Assembly (NCBI RefSeq): GCF_902374955.1
Contig: NZ_CABKRX010000038.1
Coordinates: 1-22,794, forward strand
Source: Bacillus massilioanorexius
Lineage (GTDB): Bacteria > Bacillota > Bacilli > Bacillales > DSM-1321
Length of the DNA: 22,794 nt
Reading direction: 5' to 3'
A model generated the notes under the pieces. That model ran no database searches. It was not told the origin of the DNA and was given only the letters and a program-made list of their open reading frames with translations. The position numbers and the translations under genes were made by a program. This document shows positions 22,485 through 22,794 of this stretch, in pieces (position 1 is the first letter of the stretch; each line of letters starts with the position of its first letter).

Positions 22485-22781
22485 ATGACTCACTTCAAAG
22501 ATCATCATCATTCAGGAGATATTGTTTTGGAAACAGGTATATATATTTGCTCTACTGGAGAGACAAAAGAACTTAGACAGGGAGAAACATTTCCAAACTG
22601 CCCGTCTACAGAAGGTGATACAGTTTGGACTCATGCTAGTCATACTCATAGAACTGGAGAAACAGTAATGGAATCCGGTCATTATATAGATGCAGATGGT
22701 GAGCATGTAGTGCTTCAACAAGGAGACAAATTTCCAGGCTGTCCCACTACAAGAAAATCAGTCACATGGACTCATGAGTAA
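22485..22781 (+). CDS. YjzC-like protein with two tandem repeats
   Basis: 98 residues built from two copies of one unit. Unit 1 (about 9-51) has GDIVLETGIYICSTGETKEL, FPNCPS and VWTH. Unit 2 (about 56-98) has GETVMESGHYIDADGEHVVL, FPGCPT and TWTHE. The pattern G..V.E.G.Y...G....L..G..FP.CP......WTH is that of YjzC-type small proteins, usually a single unit of about 60 residues. One conserved Cys per unit plus many His (HHH at 7-9, ASHTHRT in the linker) suggests metal binding, but this is inference. AGGAGG lies close upstream of ATG 22485; the longer frame from 22434 has no such site. The next gene is outside the window. Confidence 0.78.
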   Translation: MTHFKDHHHSGDIVLETGIYICSTGETKELRQGETFPNCPSTEGDTVWTHASHTHRTGETVMESGHYIDADGEHVVLQQGDKFPGCPTTRKSVTWTHE

Positions 22782-22794
22782 TAAAAAACGTAGG

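Overview
The window looks like chromosomal DNA from an AT-rich, endospore-forming Firmicute of the Bacillus/Lysinibacillus kind. Supporting signs are strong GGAGG-type ribosome binding sites, occasional TTG starts, spoVR and Spo0E-type remnants, and CarD, YkuE-like, YoaK-like, DUF554 and YjzC-like proteins. There are no rRNA, tRNA, CRISPR or phage structural genes. I could not identify the species.

Positions 1-15,000 are an eroding accessory region. Intact genes stand alone or in pairs: an L,D-transpeptidase, a MaoC-like hotdog protein, a small membrane protein, a CarD regulator with a near-consensus promoter, a copC-copD pair, a DUF2798 membrane protein behind a palindromic operator, a YoaK-like DUF1275 protein, two small orphans and a lipoprotein. 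Between them lie broken genes: two different spoVR remnants, the tail of a metallo-beta-lactamase-fold lactonase, a Spo0E-like tail, a DoxX protein without its N-terminus, a frameshifted EAL phosphodiesterase, a broken small membrane gene, an Est30-type carboxylesterase with one frameshift and one stop, and a nucleoside deaminase fragment. Several long intergenic stretches hold dispersed hairpin repeats.

Positions 15,100-22,794 are compact and intact. They contain a PadR-controlled YhgE/Pip-type permease, a membrane-anchored metallophosphoesterase, an arsenic resistance operon (arsR, ACR3-type efflux pump, thioredoxin-type arsC), a MerR regulator with an effector-binding domain, a DUF554 membrane protein and a YjzC-like protein made of two repeats. 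Two divergent copies of a dispersed repeat and an IS3-like inverted end flank the phosphoesterase gene.

The themes are metal and toxicant handling (CopC/CopD, ArsR/ACR3/ArsC, MerR and PadR efflux-type regulation) and envelope maintenance (L,D-transpeptidase, phosphoesterase, lipoprotein). I found no convincing new multi-gene system. The most notable features are the sharp change from decayed to intact genes near 15 kb, the paired spoVR remnants, and several structured non-coding elements.
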